Assembly (NCBI GenBank): GCA_021817145.1
Contig: JAKAVV010000001.1
Location: 124,001-188,000, forward strand
Source of the DNA: a bacterium
GTDB taxonomy: Bacteria; Vulcanimicrobiota; JABDET01
Length of the DNA: 64,000 nucleotides
Direction: 5' to 3'
This document shows, piece by piece, positions 6,814 to 15,390 of the stretch. Position 1 is the first letter of the stretch. Each line of letters opens with the position of its first letter. The notes under the pieces are model-generated. The model was not told the DNA's origin, ran no database searches, and saw only the letters and a program-made list of their open reading frames with translations. A program made the translations under genes and the position numbers.

Positions 6814-9000
6814 TTATAAATATCCCATCCCTTTGAGTCTTTCTATTAACTCTGCTTCTTCCTGGATGGTATAGTCTTGATTTATCGCTTGACTTGAATT
6901 TTCAGATGAGGGGAGAGGAGCCGCCATCTTTTCAAGTATTTGTCCGGAAATTTCCCGAAGCGAATTCACGAGTTCAGGTTTTTTATCGGATAAGTTTTCT
7001 TGTTCATTGGGATCGTTTTTTAAATCAAACAAGCTTTCTTCGAGGATTTCAGGGAGTTTTTGATTTTCTGCCATTCGATGTTTTGCGATATATTTCCATT
7101 GGTCTTGTCTAAGACCCAGGCGGCGAATCAGATTTTTCTCAAACACGAGATGCTCGCTGAAAAGAGAAGAATGGAAGGGAGATTCTTTAGAAGGATGGAT
7201 TTTGTTTTTTAAAGATTCTGTTTTGATAGAAGCAGTGAATAAAGGAAGAAGATTTTTACCATCTAAAGGATAAGGGTTTTTACGAGTTAATTCGAATTGT
7301 TCCACAAGGGTAGGGAAGACATCCAACAGTGAAACAGGTTCTTCAATAATGGCTCCAGGGTTGACATCCAAGAAATTGTAAAAGATTAAAGGCACTTGTA
7401 AAACTTCATTAAACATTTCTCCATGGCCCCACCAGGTATGATCCCAAATATCTTCTCCATGGTCGCTTAAAATGACAAGACTTGTGTTTTCCAAAAGTTT
7501 TAATTTTTCCAATTCTTCCATTAAAAGCGCTAGATAATGATCCAAAAAAAGCAGAGAGCTGTCATATAAATCAACAGCATACTCTTTTTCTTCTTTTGTT
7601 ACTTCCAGGGTAGAATTGGTCGGATAATCGGGAAGATGAATGAGTCCGCCTGCAGAAATATCCTGATGAAAAGCAGCCACTCTTCCCCCTTTTTCAGGAT
7701 GTCGGATGAGTGCCTGATGGAAATGGGGGGAATGGGCTTCATAAGTGTGGAGGAAAAGGAAAAAATTCCCTTTATGAGCATTGGATCGCAGCCATTGGAT
7801 TCCATTTTTAAAAACAGGCCCTGTTTTATCTTTGAAATTTAATTCAATCGGAAAATCAGCATATCGGGAAAACCCATTTGAAAATCCGAGAATTCCATCT
7901 ACCAGTCCTCCTCCTGTAAAAGCTGCTGTGAGATAACCTGACTTCTGGAAAAGGGTGGGAAGGTTTTCAGTAAAACTGCTTAGAGCCTGCATGAATCCCT
8001 GGAGAATGTCTTGCTGACTTGTTAGGCTCACGGAGTGGGGTTTCAGCAATTTGGAAGAAAAGACTCCAGTGAATAAAGAAGCATGGGCAGGCAGAGTATA
8101 GCCGGCAGGAGTAAAAGCATTGTTAAACAGAACCCCTTTTTCAGCAATTTGATCAAGGGTAGGACTCGTTCCCCTCTGATATCCATAAGTTTGAAGATGA
8201 TCTGCTCGAACCGTGTCAAGGCTGATTAAAATTAAGTTTTTCTTCTCTCCCCAGCTTTTTTTTGTTTTTATTTTTTTATCAATTTTTTCCTCAATAAACA
8301 ATGGTTCTGTAATATAGATTCCAAAATTTCCTGGAGTGTTTTCGAATTTCTCTTGGGATGAATCTTTCTGAGTCAGATGGAATTCCAGGAAGGAAGGGGA
8401 TGAAACAGGCAGAATCATTTCTTCCCATATTTCTCCTTTGTTCCCTGAAAGATTGACCTTTTCAAGCAGCTCTTTTTCCGCCTCGGTTTTCCATATTTTC
8501 AGCTCCATATTATTGTTTTCACCGAAAAAGGATGGAGTAAAAGAAAAAAAGAGTTTACCTTTTCCTGTCCAGTTTTTTCGAGTGAAAGTAAATTTTTTGC
8601 CTGCTGGCAGAAATAAAACTCTCCTTTTTTCTTTTCCATTTGGAGGAACATCAAAGGGCTTTTCGATCCACTGCTTTTCTTCCAGTGGAGACACAGAAAA
8701 GTGACTGCGCATCCAGAGATCTTTTGATGGAAAGTTGGTTTCCAGAGAAATTTTGTTGATGCCTGAAAATAAATGTCCTGGCAGCTGCAGAGCGGATTGA
8801 ATTAAGATTAAAGGGTTATTCTTAGAGGCAAATTGCTGAATAGAGAAAAGAGCAGGTCTTTCATTCACTCGGAAGATCCATTCTAAAGAAGAGGGAAGGG
8901 GATTTTGTTGGGTTAGAACCAGCTGCATGGAATACCAGTTTTTCTCTTTAATTTCAAAAAAGAGCTTGATTCCTAAGTCTGTTTCTAATATTTTAATCAG
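6814..9000 (-). CDS. Sulfatase/phosphotransferase-fold hydrolase with N-terminal beta-rich domain
   Basis: The alkaline-phosphatase-fold core starts near NLILISLDTVRADH, numbered from the ATG at 8928 (residue 231 on). It has metal-ligand motifs at DTVRAD and SDHGEDIWDH and a following HGEMFNEVLQVPLIF. The catalytic position is Thr278 (TLPAHASLFTG), not the Cys/Ser that becomes formylglycine in true sulfatases. It may therefore be a phosphoethanolamine- or phosphoglycerol-transferase-like or phosphonate-type enzyme. About 230 residues of beta-rich sequence precede the core. The ATG at 8928 lacks a ribosome site; the frame stays open to a stop at 9003, and a strong GGAGGAGGG lies just before a CTG (9000) and ATT (8997), so I place the start at 9000. 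No signal peptide is evident. Confidence 0.82.
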   Translation of the reverse strand: MIKILETDLGIKLFFEIKEKNWYSMQLVLTQQNPLPSSLEWIFRVNERPALFSIQQFASKNNPLILIQSALQLPGHLFSGINKISLETNFPSKDLWMRSHFSVSPLEEKQWIEKPFDVPPNGKEKRRVLFLPAGKKFTFTRKNWTGKGKLFFSFTPSFFGENNNMELKIWKTEAEKELLEKVNLSGNKGEIWEEMILPVSSPSFLEFHLTQKDSSQEKFENTPGNFGIYITEPLFIEEKIDKKIKTKKSWGEKKNLILISLDTVRADHLQTYGYQRGTSPTLDQIAEKGVLFNNAFTPAGYTLPAHASLFTGVFSSKLLKPHSVSLTSQQDILQGFMQALSSFTENLPTLFQKSGYLTAAFTGGGLVDGILGFSNGFSRYADFPIELNFKDKTGPVFKNGIQWLRSNAHKGNFFLFLHTYEAHSPHFHQALIRHPEKGGRVAAFHQDISAGGLIHLPDYPTNSTLEVTKEEKEYAVDLYDSSLLFLDHYLALLMEELEKLKLLENTSLVILSDHGEDIWDHTWWGHGEMFNEVLQVPLIFYNFLDVNPGAIIEEPVSLLDVFPTLVEQFELTRKNPYPLDGKNLLPLFTASIKTESLKNKIHPSKESPFHSSLFSEHLVFEKNLIRRLGLRQDQWKYIAKHRMAENQKLPEILEESLFDLKNDPNEQENLSDKKPELVNSLREISGQILEKMAAPLPSSENSSQAINQDYTIQEEAELIERLKGMGYL

Positions 9001-9003
9001 TTA

Positions 9004-9014
9004 TCCCTCCTCCT
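9004..9014 (-). promoter_or_regulatory. Strong Shine-Dalgarno deciding a non-ATG start of the sulfatase-fold gene
   Basis: On the minus strand the sequence AGGAGGAGGG is followed by ATAA and then CTG ATT AAA. It can pair with the anti-Shine-Dalgarno in two registers, which put either the CTG at 9000 or the ATT at 8997 at a normal distance. The downstream ATG at 8928 has nothing comparable. Confidence 0.6.
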
Positions 9015-9175
9015 CTTGCAAAAATACAGCAGCAGAAAAAAAGGAAAATGCTCAAGTAAAATTTCGTGATTTTGCGTCTGCATCTTATTGTTGTCTTAAT
9101 TGTAAACCATTCCCGGTAAATCCTTCCCAGAAGGTAAGTCGATCGATTTTATTGAAATGATAGACTCGAAAATAG

Positions 9176-10126
9176 ATGAGGAAAATCATAGCGGTTGGGG
9201 ATCTTCACGGTGATATTTACAGGCTGATTCGTGTTTTAAGCGAACAGTCCGTGATTGATGGGAATACCCTTGAGTGGACAGTTCAGGCAGAAAATTGCGA
9301 TCTGGTTTTGCTGGGGGATTATGTGGATTGGAGAGGGGAGCCATTAGAGGGTCCTTATCAGGAATGGCCGCTAGGTCCGAAAAAATTAGTCGAGTTTATT
9401 TATAAACTGTATCAAGACAATGCAAAGCTTCGCCAGGAGAAGAATTTTCGCGGGAGATTTTATCCTTTATTAGGGAATCATGAAGGGATGATGCTGGAGG
9501 GGCATGAGATTATGAAGAGATTATCTGAATTGAAAAATAAACCTCTTCAATCCTTTCAGACAGCGAGCGCATGGGTGGATTCATTTGTCCGAGAACAGTT
9601 GAGTTTAAAAGAAGAAGAAGATTTAATGCATTTTTTAAACTGGTATGAACAGGGCGGGGATAAAACAATCCAAAGTTTTGGCGGTCTTCCTCTTTGGTTT
9701 CAGGCAGTGGAAGGGGAAATCGGTATTTTTTTAAGAGGTCTTCCTCTTGGTGTTGTTGTGAATGAAAAATTGTTCTGCCATTCTGTTCCTGACGAAAAAA
9801 CTTGCTGGGTTCCAATTCATAAACAGGTATTGTCCGAGGATTCTGTCGGGAAAAAGATCCGCGAACAGTTTTTATGGGGGAGAAAACTTTGGGGATATGA
9901 CGCTTTTTTAGGAGCGCCAACCAAACCTTTTACAGAATTAGAAGTGGATGAAATGCTGGGGAAGATGGAAGTTAAAGCTGTGCTTGTTGGGCACACTTCC
10001 CTGCATCGAGAAAAACCGTATTTTCTTTATGGTGGGAAGATTATCAATTTGGATACCCATGGCATTCCTGGAAGTCAGGCATACATTGAAGAGTATGAAG
10101 AGATGGTTCAGAAAACGGAGAGATAA
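9176..10126 (+). CDS. Metallophosphoesterase (PP1/PP2A-like)
   Basis: 316 residues with the calcineurin-like metal signatures in order: GDLHGD (8-13), GDYVDWRG (about 47-54), GNHEGMM (about 102) and a C-terminal GHTSLHR. This is the arrangement of bacterial Ser/Thr phosphatases or diadenosine tetraphosphatases of the Shewanella/PP2A-like type. The C-terminal pattern (GHTSLHREKPYF then NLDTHG) also fits that group. The substrate is unknown. It starts a plus-strand run after a divergent gap of 175 bases that shows no obvious promoter, and moxR follows 3 bases downstream. The ribosome site is weak. Confidence 0.9.
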   Translation: MRKIIAVGDLHGDIYRLIRVLSEQSVIDGNTLEWTVQAENCDLVLLGDYVDWRGEPLEGPYQEWPLGPKKLVEFIYKLYQDNAKLRQEKNFRGRFYPLLGNHEGMMLEGHEIMKRLSELKNKPLQSFQTASAWVDSFVREQLSLKEEEDLMHFLNWYEQGGDKTIQSFGGLPLWFQAVEGEIGIFLRGLPLGVVVNEKLFCHSVPDEKTCWVPIHKQVLSEDSVGKKIREQFLWGRKLWGYDAFLGAPTKPFTELEVDEMLGKMEVKAVLVGHTSLHREKPYFLYGGKIINLDTHGIPGSQAYIEEYEEMVQKTER

Positions 10127-10129
10127 AAG

Positions 10130-11059
10130 ATGCAGGAAATTAAAGATTTATCGGATCGGATTCAGTCTAATGTTGAAAAAGTCATTATTGGGAAAACTCT
10201 TATTGTTCAGTTGATTCTTGCCGCTGTCTTCTGCGAAGGACATGTTTTGATTGATGATGTCCCTGGGGTTGGGAAAACCATGCTTGCTCGAGCGATTTCT
10301 AAAAGTTTAGGGTTGTCTTTCAGGAGGATTCAGTTTACCCCCGATCTTCTTCCTTCCGATATTTTAGGAGTCAATGTTTACAATCAGAAAACTGGTGATT
10401 TCGAATTTAAACCAGGTCCAATTTTAAGTCAAGTGGTTCTGGCAGATGAAATCAATCGTGGAACCCCAAAAACTCAATCCAGTTTATTGGAGTGCATGGA
10501 AGAGAAACAGATTTCAGTGGATGGTATGACCTGGAAAACTCCACGCCCTTTTTTAGTGATCGCGACACAGAATCCGATAGAGCATTATGGGACATTTCCC
10601 CTTCCAGAAGCCCAGGTCGATCGTTTTCTGCTTCGGGTTCATCTGGGATATCCTTCTATTGAAGAGGAAAAACGGGTGATTTTGGACCAAAAACTTCATC
10701 ATCCTATTGATGCAGTGACTCCTGTAGTATCCAGTGATGAGCTTTCAACCATTCAAACAAAAGTAAAAGAGATTCATGTTGAAGAAAGCGTGCAAAATTA
10801 TATTGTTCAACTGGTTGAGGAAACTCGGAAAGAGGAGCGGCTTTTTTTAGGTTCAAGCCCAAGAGGGTCTCTTGCCTTGTATAAAGTTTCTCAGGCTTAT
10901 GCGGGAATTCATGGAAGAGATTATGTGATTCCTGATGATGTAAAACAAGTGGCTCTCCCGGTTTTAGCGCATCGTTTGATTCCCCGTGGAATAAGAACCT
11001 GGGAAGCGTCTGAAGAAATTTTGAAAAGCATTTTGTTAAAACTGCCGGTACCTGTTTAA
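10130..11059 (+). CDS. MoxR-family AAA+ ATPase
   Basis: 309-residue MoxR ATPase with Walker A DVPGVGKTML (about residue 43), Walker B VVLADEINR and sensor 1 ATQNPIEHYGTFPLPEAQ. It is full length for the family. MoxR proteins act as chaperones that insert cofactors or assemble complexes, usually with a DUF58 and VWA-protein partner encoded downstream. Here gltX follows instead, sharing one base (TAATG), so its usual partners must lie elsewhere or be missing. The target is unknown. Confidence 0.95.
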   Translation: MQEIKDLSDRIQSNVEKVIIGKTLIVQLILAAVFCEGHVLIDDVPGVGKTMLARAISKSLGLSFRRIQFTPDLLPSDILGVNVYNQKTGDFEFKPGPILSQVVLADEINRGTPKTQSSLLECMEEKQISVDGMTWKTPRPFLVIATQNPIEHYGTFPLPEAQVDRFLLRVHLGYPSIEEEKRVILDQKLHHPIDAVTPVVSSDELSTIQTKVKEIHVEESVQNYIVQLVEETRKEERLFLGSSPRGSLALYKVSQAYAGIHGRDYVIPDDVKQVALPVLAHRLIPRGIRTWEASEEILKSILLKLPVPV

Positions 11060-12504
11060 TGTCAGTCAGAGTTCGTTTTGCTCCAAGTCCAACCGGACGC
11101 CTTCATATTGGTTCTGCGCGAACCGCTTTATTCAACTGGCTTTTTGCGCGGCATGAGAAGGGAGCTTTTGTTTTAAGAATTGAAGATACCGATAGAGAAA
11201 GGAGCAGAAAAGAGTATCTTGACACAATTCTTTCCGATCTAGTCTGGCTTGGGTTAACCTGGGATGAAGGCCCTTATTATCAATCTCTCAGACTCTCTCT
11301 TTACCAGGAGTTTGCCAGGAGTCTTTTAGACAGCGGGAAAGCTTATTACTGCTACTGTTCACCCGCTGAATTAACCTTGAAAAAAGAAAAAGCCATTCTT
11401 GAAAAGCAGCCTGTTAAATATGATGGGACTTGCAGAATGCTTTCTCTAAAGCAAAAATCGGCTTTTGAATCAGAAGGAAGAAAACCTGTTCTGCGTTTTT
11501 TATGCCCTGAAAACGTTAAATTAAGCGTTGAAGATGCAGTTCGAGGGAAAGTTGATTTTTCATCCGAAGTTTTAGATGATTTTGTGATTGTGAAATCAGA
11601 TGGGTTTCCTGTTTATAATTTTGCCTGTGTGATTGATGATCACGATTTAAAGATATCCCATGTTCTTCGTGGAGAAGAACATCTTTCCAATACGCCAAGA
11701 CAGCTGCTGCTTTACAGGGCTTTTGACTGGATTCCACCAATTTTTGGGCATCTTTCCATTATCCTGGATGAAAACAGAAAAAAACTCAGTAAAAGAGAAG
11801 GTTCTACTTTTTTGGATGAATTTCGTGAAGCCGGTTTTCTTCCTGAAGCGCTTTTAAATTTTTTAGCTCTGCTGGGCTGGGCTCCAAAAGAAAATAAGGA
11901 AAAACTTCCTCTGGAGGATATGATTCAAAGATTTGCTTTAAATGGGATTATAAAATCTCCGGCTATTTTTGATTTTAAAAAATTAGAATGGATGAACAGC
12001 CAGTATATTCGAGAATTAACTCCTGAGCAGTTCACTGAAGCAGTGATCCCTTTTTTGAAAAAAGCTGGATTTTTACCAGAAAAGGAACTGAAAGAGGAGA
12101 AAAATCGTATTTTGCCATTTATTTCTTTATATCAGGAAAGAATAAAAAAATTAAAGGATTTCCCTGAGCAGGCGCGTTTCTTTTTTCTGGAGGAGATTGA
12201 TCTTGATCTTTCTGTTTTAAAAAAGTGGGATAAGCCTGAACTGATCTTCTTGTTTGAGGAGCTGCTGGGAAAGATTCGAAACAGTTCATTTCGTTCTGAA
12301 GATTTGGAAAAAGCTGTTCGAGAGTTCGCTGATTTAAAGGGAATAAAGGCAGGAGATTTAATCCATCCTCTGCGGTATTTTTTAACAGGACAGGAGAACA
12401 GCCCTGGAATTTTTGATGTGATGGTTTCACTGGGGAAAGAGAAAGCGATTTTAAGAATTGAGAAAGGAGTTTTGACATTAAAACGATTGATGAACCCAGC
12501 GTAG
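11059..12504 (+). CDS. gltX: Glutamyl-tRNA synthetase
   Basis: 481-residue class I aminoacyl-tRNA synthetase charging tRNA-Glu. The HIGH motif is seen as PSPTGRLHIGSARTALF at the N terminus and the KMSKS motif as KLSKREG near residue 245. A C-terminal helical anticodon-binding domain follows. Whether it is discriminating (tRNA-Glu only) or also charges tRNA-Gln cannot be told here. Its ATG shares one base with the moxR stop. The 3' end overlaps the extended reading frame of the next gene. Confidence 0.97.
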   Translation: MSVRVRFAPSPTGRLHIGSARTALFNWLFARHEKGAFVLRIEDTDRERSRKEYLDTILSDLVWLGLTWDEGPYYQSLRLSLYQEFARSLLDSGKAYYCYCSPAELTLKKEKAILEKQPVKYDGTCRMLSLKQKSAFESEGRKPVLRFLCPENVKLSVEDAVRGKVDFSSEVLDDFVIVKSDGFPVYNFACVIDDHDLKISHVLRGEEHLSNTPRQLLLYRAFDWIPPIFGHLSIILDENRKKLSKREGSTFLDEFREAGFLPEALLNFLALLGWAPKENKEKLPLEDMIQRFALNGIIKSPAIFDFKKLEWMNSQYIRELTPEQFTEAVIPFLKKAGFLPEKELKEEKNRILPFISLYQERIKKLKDFPEQARFFFLEEIDLDLSVLKKWDKPELIFLFEELLGKIRNSSFRSEDLEKAVREFADLKGIKAGDLIHPLRYFLTGQENSPGIFDVMVSLGKEKAILRIEKGVLTLKRLMNPA

Positions 12505-13754
12505 TCGCTGAACTGTTTTTAACTGAAATTTTGAATACCCCTGTTTTAGACAAAATAGGAGAAGAGGTGGGGAAAGTTTCTGATGTTTTGATTTCTCAAG
12601 GCGAAATTTTTCCTCGGGTATGCGCCTGGGAAGTGAGAAAGGGGAAGGAGTTTCGTCTAATTCCAAAAGATGAAATTGACTACTTCAGCAAAAGAGTGAT
12701 TGCTTTAACCATTCAACAAGATAAAATCGTTTTGTATGAACCTTCTTCTCGGGATCTATTTTTAGTAAAAGACTTGTTAGACAGACAAATCATTGATATT
12801 CATGGAGCAAAAGTCGTAAGAGTGAATGATCTAAAATTGATGAGGCTTAATCATGATTTTCATCTGGCAGGCGCGGATATCGGGTTGTCAGGTTTGATTC
12901 GAAGATTAAATCTTGAAGGGCCTGTAAAGACAATCCTGGGTTTATTGAGAAAACCCCATCCTGAACAAGTGGTTGCCTGGAATTTTGTGGAATTGATTCC
13001 AGGAGAAAAGCCAAAAGTCAAATTAACGGTTGAACAAAATAAAATAAACCAGCTTCATCCGGCGGATATCGCTGAAATATTAACCAGTTTATCTCCTCAA
13101 GATAGAGCGGTTGTTATGGAAGCTCTGGATGAAGAAAAAGCGGCTTCTGCTTTAGGTGAAGTTGAGACAGGCATTACCCTTGATATTTTAGGCGATCTTT
13201 CAAAAGAGAAGGTAGCGGCGATTTTAAAAGAAATGAATCCTGACGATGCTGCTGATATTTTAGGAGAACTTCCTAAAGAAAAGGTGACTGAAATTCTTTC
13301 CACTCTGGAATTGAGAGAAGCCGCTGACTTAGAAAATCTTTTAAAACATCCGGAGAACACAGCAGGTGGATTAATGACTACTGAATTCATCAGTTTGTCA
13401 GAAAAATTAACGGTTGAACAAACGATTCAGTATCTGCGGGAAAAAGCTCCTGATGCTGAAACCATTTATTATCTTTATGTTGTGGATGATGAAGATCAAG
13501 TGATAGGAGTCGTCAGCTTAAGAGATTTGATTGTGTCTAAACCGACAACCCTGCTTTCAGCTATTATGGCCGCAAAACTTGTTAAAGTTCATTCTTCAGC
13601 CTCAAAAGAGGAAGTAGCCGAGTTAATTGCAAAATATGATCTTTTAGCTGTTCCTGTTGTGGATGAATCAGAGAGATTGATCGGCATTATTACGGTTGAT
13701 GATGTTGTGGATATTCTGCTTTCAAGGCGGTGGAAACGGAAAAAAGGAGGGTAA
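12477..13754 (+). CDS. Soluble PRC-barrel/MgtE-N/CBS-pair protein (no MgtE membrane domain)
   Basis: Domains in order are a PRC-barrel-like N terminus (FLTEILNTPVLDKIGEEVGKV), MgtE-N superhelical repeats (LHPADIAEIL, LDILGDLSKEKVAAIL, NPDDAADILGELPKEKV) and two CBS domains ending at VDDVVDILLSRR. The five-helix MgtE channel domain is absent, so this is a soluble Mg-sensing or adaptor protein, not a transporter. The first obvious start (TTG 12531) would cut into the PRC domain and has no ribosome site. The frame is open back to 12462, and AAAGGAG at 12463-12469 lies 7 bases before ATT at 12477, so I place the start there. In other anaerobes, as I recall, such proteins sit beside Nramp transporters; an Nramp gene exists at 40546. 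Confidence 0.85.
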   Translation: MKTIDEPSVVAELFLTEILNTPVLDKIGEEVGKVSDVLISQGEIFPRVCAWEVRKGKEFRLIPKDEIDYFSKRVIALTIQQDKIVLYEPSSRDLFLVKDLLDRQIIDIHGAKVVRVNDLKLMRLNHDFHLAGADIGLSGLIRRLNLEGPVKTILGLLRKPHPEQVVAWNFVELIPGEKPKVKLTVEQNKINQLHPADIAEILTSLSPQDRAVVMEALDEEKAASALGEVETGITLDILGDLSKEKVAAILKEMNPDDAADILGELPKEKVTEILSTLELREAADLENLLKHPENTAGGLMTTEFISLSEKLTVEQTIQYLREKAPDAETIYYLYVVDDEDQVIGVVSLRDLIVSKPTTLLSAIMAAKLVKVHSSASKEEVAELIAKYDLLAVPVVDESERLIGIITVDDVVDILLSRRWKRKKGG

Positions 13755-14291
13755 ATGATGCTCGCGAACAATGAAATTCTCGAGTTAAAAGAAAAGATTC
13801 GAAATGTCCCTGATTTTCCTGTAAAAGGGATTCTTTTTAGAGATATTACCACTTTATTAAAAGATTCAGAGGCATTTTCTAAAACGATTGAGTTGTTATC
13901 TCGTCATTATGAAAAAGGGAGTATTGACATAGTTGCGGGAATAGAGGCAAGAGGGTATATTTTAGGCGCTCCATTAGCAGCCAGACTTGGAGCGGGATTT
14001 GTTCCTGTGCGTAAACCAGGTAAACTGCCTTCAGAGGCGATTTCAGAGACTTATACACTGGAGTATGGAACCAATACTTTAGAAGTGCATGCTGATGCCG
14101 TTCAAAAAGGAGAGAAGGTTTTAATTGTGGATGATTTAATTGCGACAGGCGGCTCAGCATTAGCCGCTAAAAAGCTGATTGAAAGGTTAGGAGGAAGGAT
14201 AACAGGTTTCTGCTTTTTAATCGAATTGACAGATTTAAATGGGAAAAAGAGTTTAGGGAATACTGAAATTTATTCTTTAATTCAATATTAG
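13755..14291 (+). CDS. apt: Adenine phosphoribosyltransferase
   Basis: 178 residues, normal family length. It converts adenine plus PRPP to AMP in purine salvage. The PRPP-binding motif is [14 protein letters not shown] (about residue 121-134), and the N terminus [22 protein letters not shown] is typical of Apt. The start follows AAAAGGAGGG; two consecutive ATGs are present. It abuts the MgtE-N/CBS gene without a gap, so it is co-transcribed. Confidence 0.96.
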   Translation: MMLANNEILELKEKIRNVPDFPVKGILFRDITTLLKDSEAFSKTIELLSRHYEKGSIDIVAGIEARGYILGAPLAARLGAGFVPVRKPGKLPSEAISETYTLEYGTNTLEVHADAVQKGEKVLIVDDLIATGGSALAAKKLIERLGGRITGFCFLIELTDLNGKKSLGNTEIYSLIQY

Positions 14292-14338
14292 CAAGGATTG
14301 GGAAGAGCGGTTCAAGAATTATTGTTAAGGAGCGCGAT

Positions 14339-15346
14339 ATGAAAGATAAACGCTGGCCAGAAAAGATTCTGCTTGCTTCTCCACGCGGGTTTTGCGCAGG
14401 GGTTGATCGAGCCATTGACGTTTTAAATCGTGTTCAGGCAGCTGATGGCGGAGAACAGATTTATTCTTACCATCAGATTGTGCATAATACTCATGTTGTT
14501 CGAAAGTTTGAAGAGCAGGGGGTCAAGTTTGTTGAGGATATTTCCATGGTTCCACAGGGAAAAACCGTTGTTTTCAGCGCTCATGGGGTCTCGCCTGAAA
14601 TCAGGGAAAGCACGCAGAAAAGAGAATTAAACTGGATTGACGCAACCTGCCCTCTTGTCGAAAAACCTCATCGAGAAGTGAAAAAATTTGCGGAACAGGG
14701 ATATACTATTTTATATATTGGACATGCGGGACATGATGAAACCATTGGAACCATGGGGGAAGCCCCCAATCATATGATTTTAATTGAAACAGTGGAAGAT
14801 GCTAAAAACGTTCAGGTTCCTAATCCTGAGAAATTAGCTCTGACCACTCAAACAACTCTTTCCCTGGATGATACAGCAGAGATTGTAGCTGTTTTAAAAG
14901 CTCGATTTCCTCATCTGACTGCTCCTCGCAGCGAGGATGTTTGTTATGCCACCCAGAACCGTCAGGATGCGGTTAAAGCAATGGTGAGAAAAGGGGCTGA
15001 AGCAGTTGTTATTGTTGGGTCTTCGAATAGTTCTAATGCTCATCGAATGAGAGAAGTGGCTGAACAAGCTTTGAAAATGAAATTTTTAGGTGAGACAAAA
15101 AAAGGAAGTGCCTACCTGATTGATGACGTGCAAGAACTTGATGGAAAAGAGTCTTTTTTTTCTCATCTGAATGTTGTGGGATTATCTTCAGCTGCTTCTG
15201 TGTCAGAAGAAAAGTTTCAGGAAGTTGTTAACTGGTTTAAAGAAAGGGGCAGCCGAATTGTGGAAGAAGAGGTTGTTGCTGATGAAAGCAAAATTCATTT
15301 TGCCTCTCCTCAACGGTTAAGACTTTTAGAGCAGCAATCTTTTTAA
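14339..15346 (+). CDS. ispH: 4-hydroxy-3-methylbut-2-enyl diphosphate reductase
   Basis: 335-residue iron-sulfur enzyme for the last step of the MEP isoprenoid pathway, making IPP and DMAPP from HMBPP. The three cluster-ligand cysteines are seen in PRGFCAGV, DATCPLV and SEDVCYATQNRQ. The Glu/His motifs SYHQIVHN and GHAGHDETIGTMGE are also present. It is longer than the E. coli enzyme at the C terminus. A good AAGGAG precedes the ATG. Isoprenoids from this step would supply the hopanoid-type and geranylgeranyl-reductase-type genes elsewhere in the window. Confidence 0.96.
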   Translation: MKDKRWPEKILLASPRGFCAGVDRAIDVLNRVQAADGGEQIYSYHQIVHNTHVVRKFEEQGVKFVEDISMVPQGKTVVFSAHGVSPEIRESTQKRELNWIDATCPLVEKPHREVKKFAEQGYTILYIGHAGHDETIGTMGEAPNHMILIETVEDAKNVQVPNPEKLALTTQTTLSLDDTAEIVAVLKARFPHLTAPRSEDVCYATQNRQDAVKAMVRKGAEAVVIVGSSNSSNAHRMREVAEQALKMKFLGETKKGSAYLIDDVQELDGKESFFSHLNVVGLSSAASVSEEKFQEVVNWFKERGSRIVEEEVVADESKIHFASPQRLRLLEQQSF

Positions 15347-15390
15347 GGATCGGATCTATCCATTGAGATGATTTTAATTTACTTTAGAGC

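Noticed and set aside
8927..9160. Plus-strand 77-codon frame with several Cys in the divergent gap before the phosphoesterase gene
   Set aside because: It starts inside the opposite-strand sulfatase-fold gene, has no ribosome site, and its composition looks random.
12477..13754. MgtE magnesium transporter
   Set aside because: The membrane domain is absent; the protein ends after the CBS pair, so it cannot be a channel itself.
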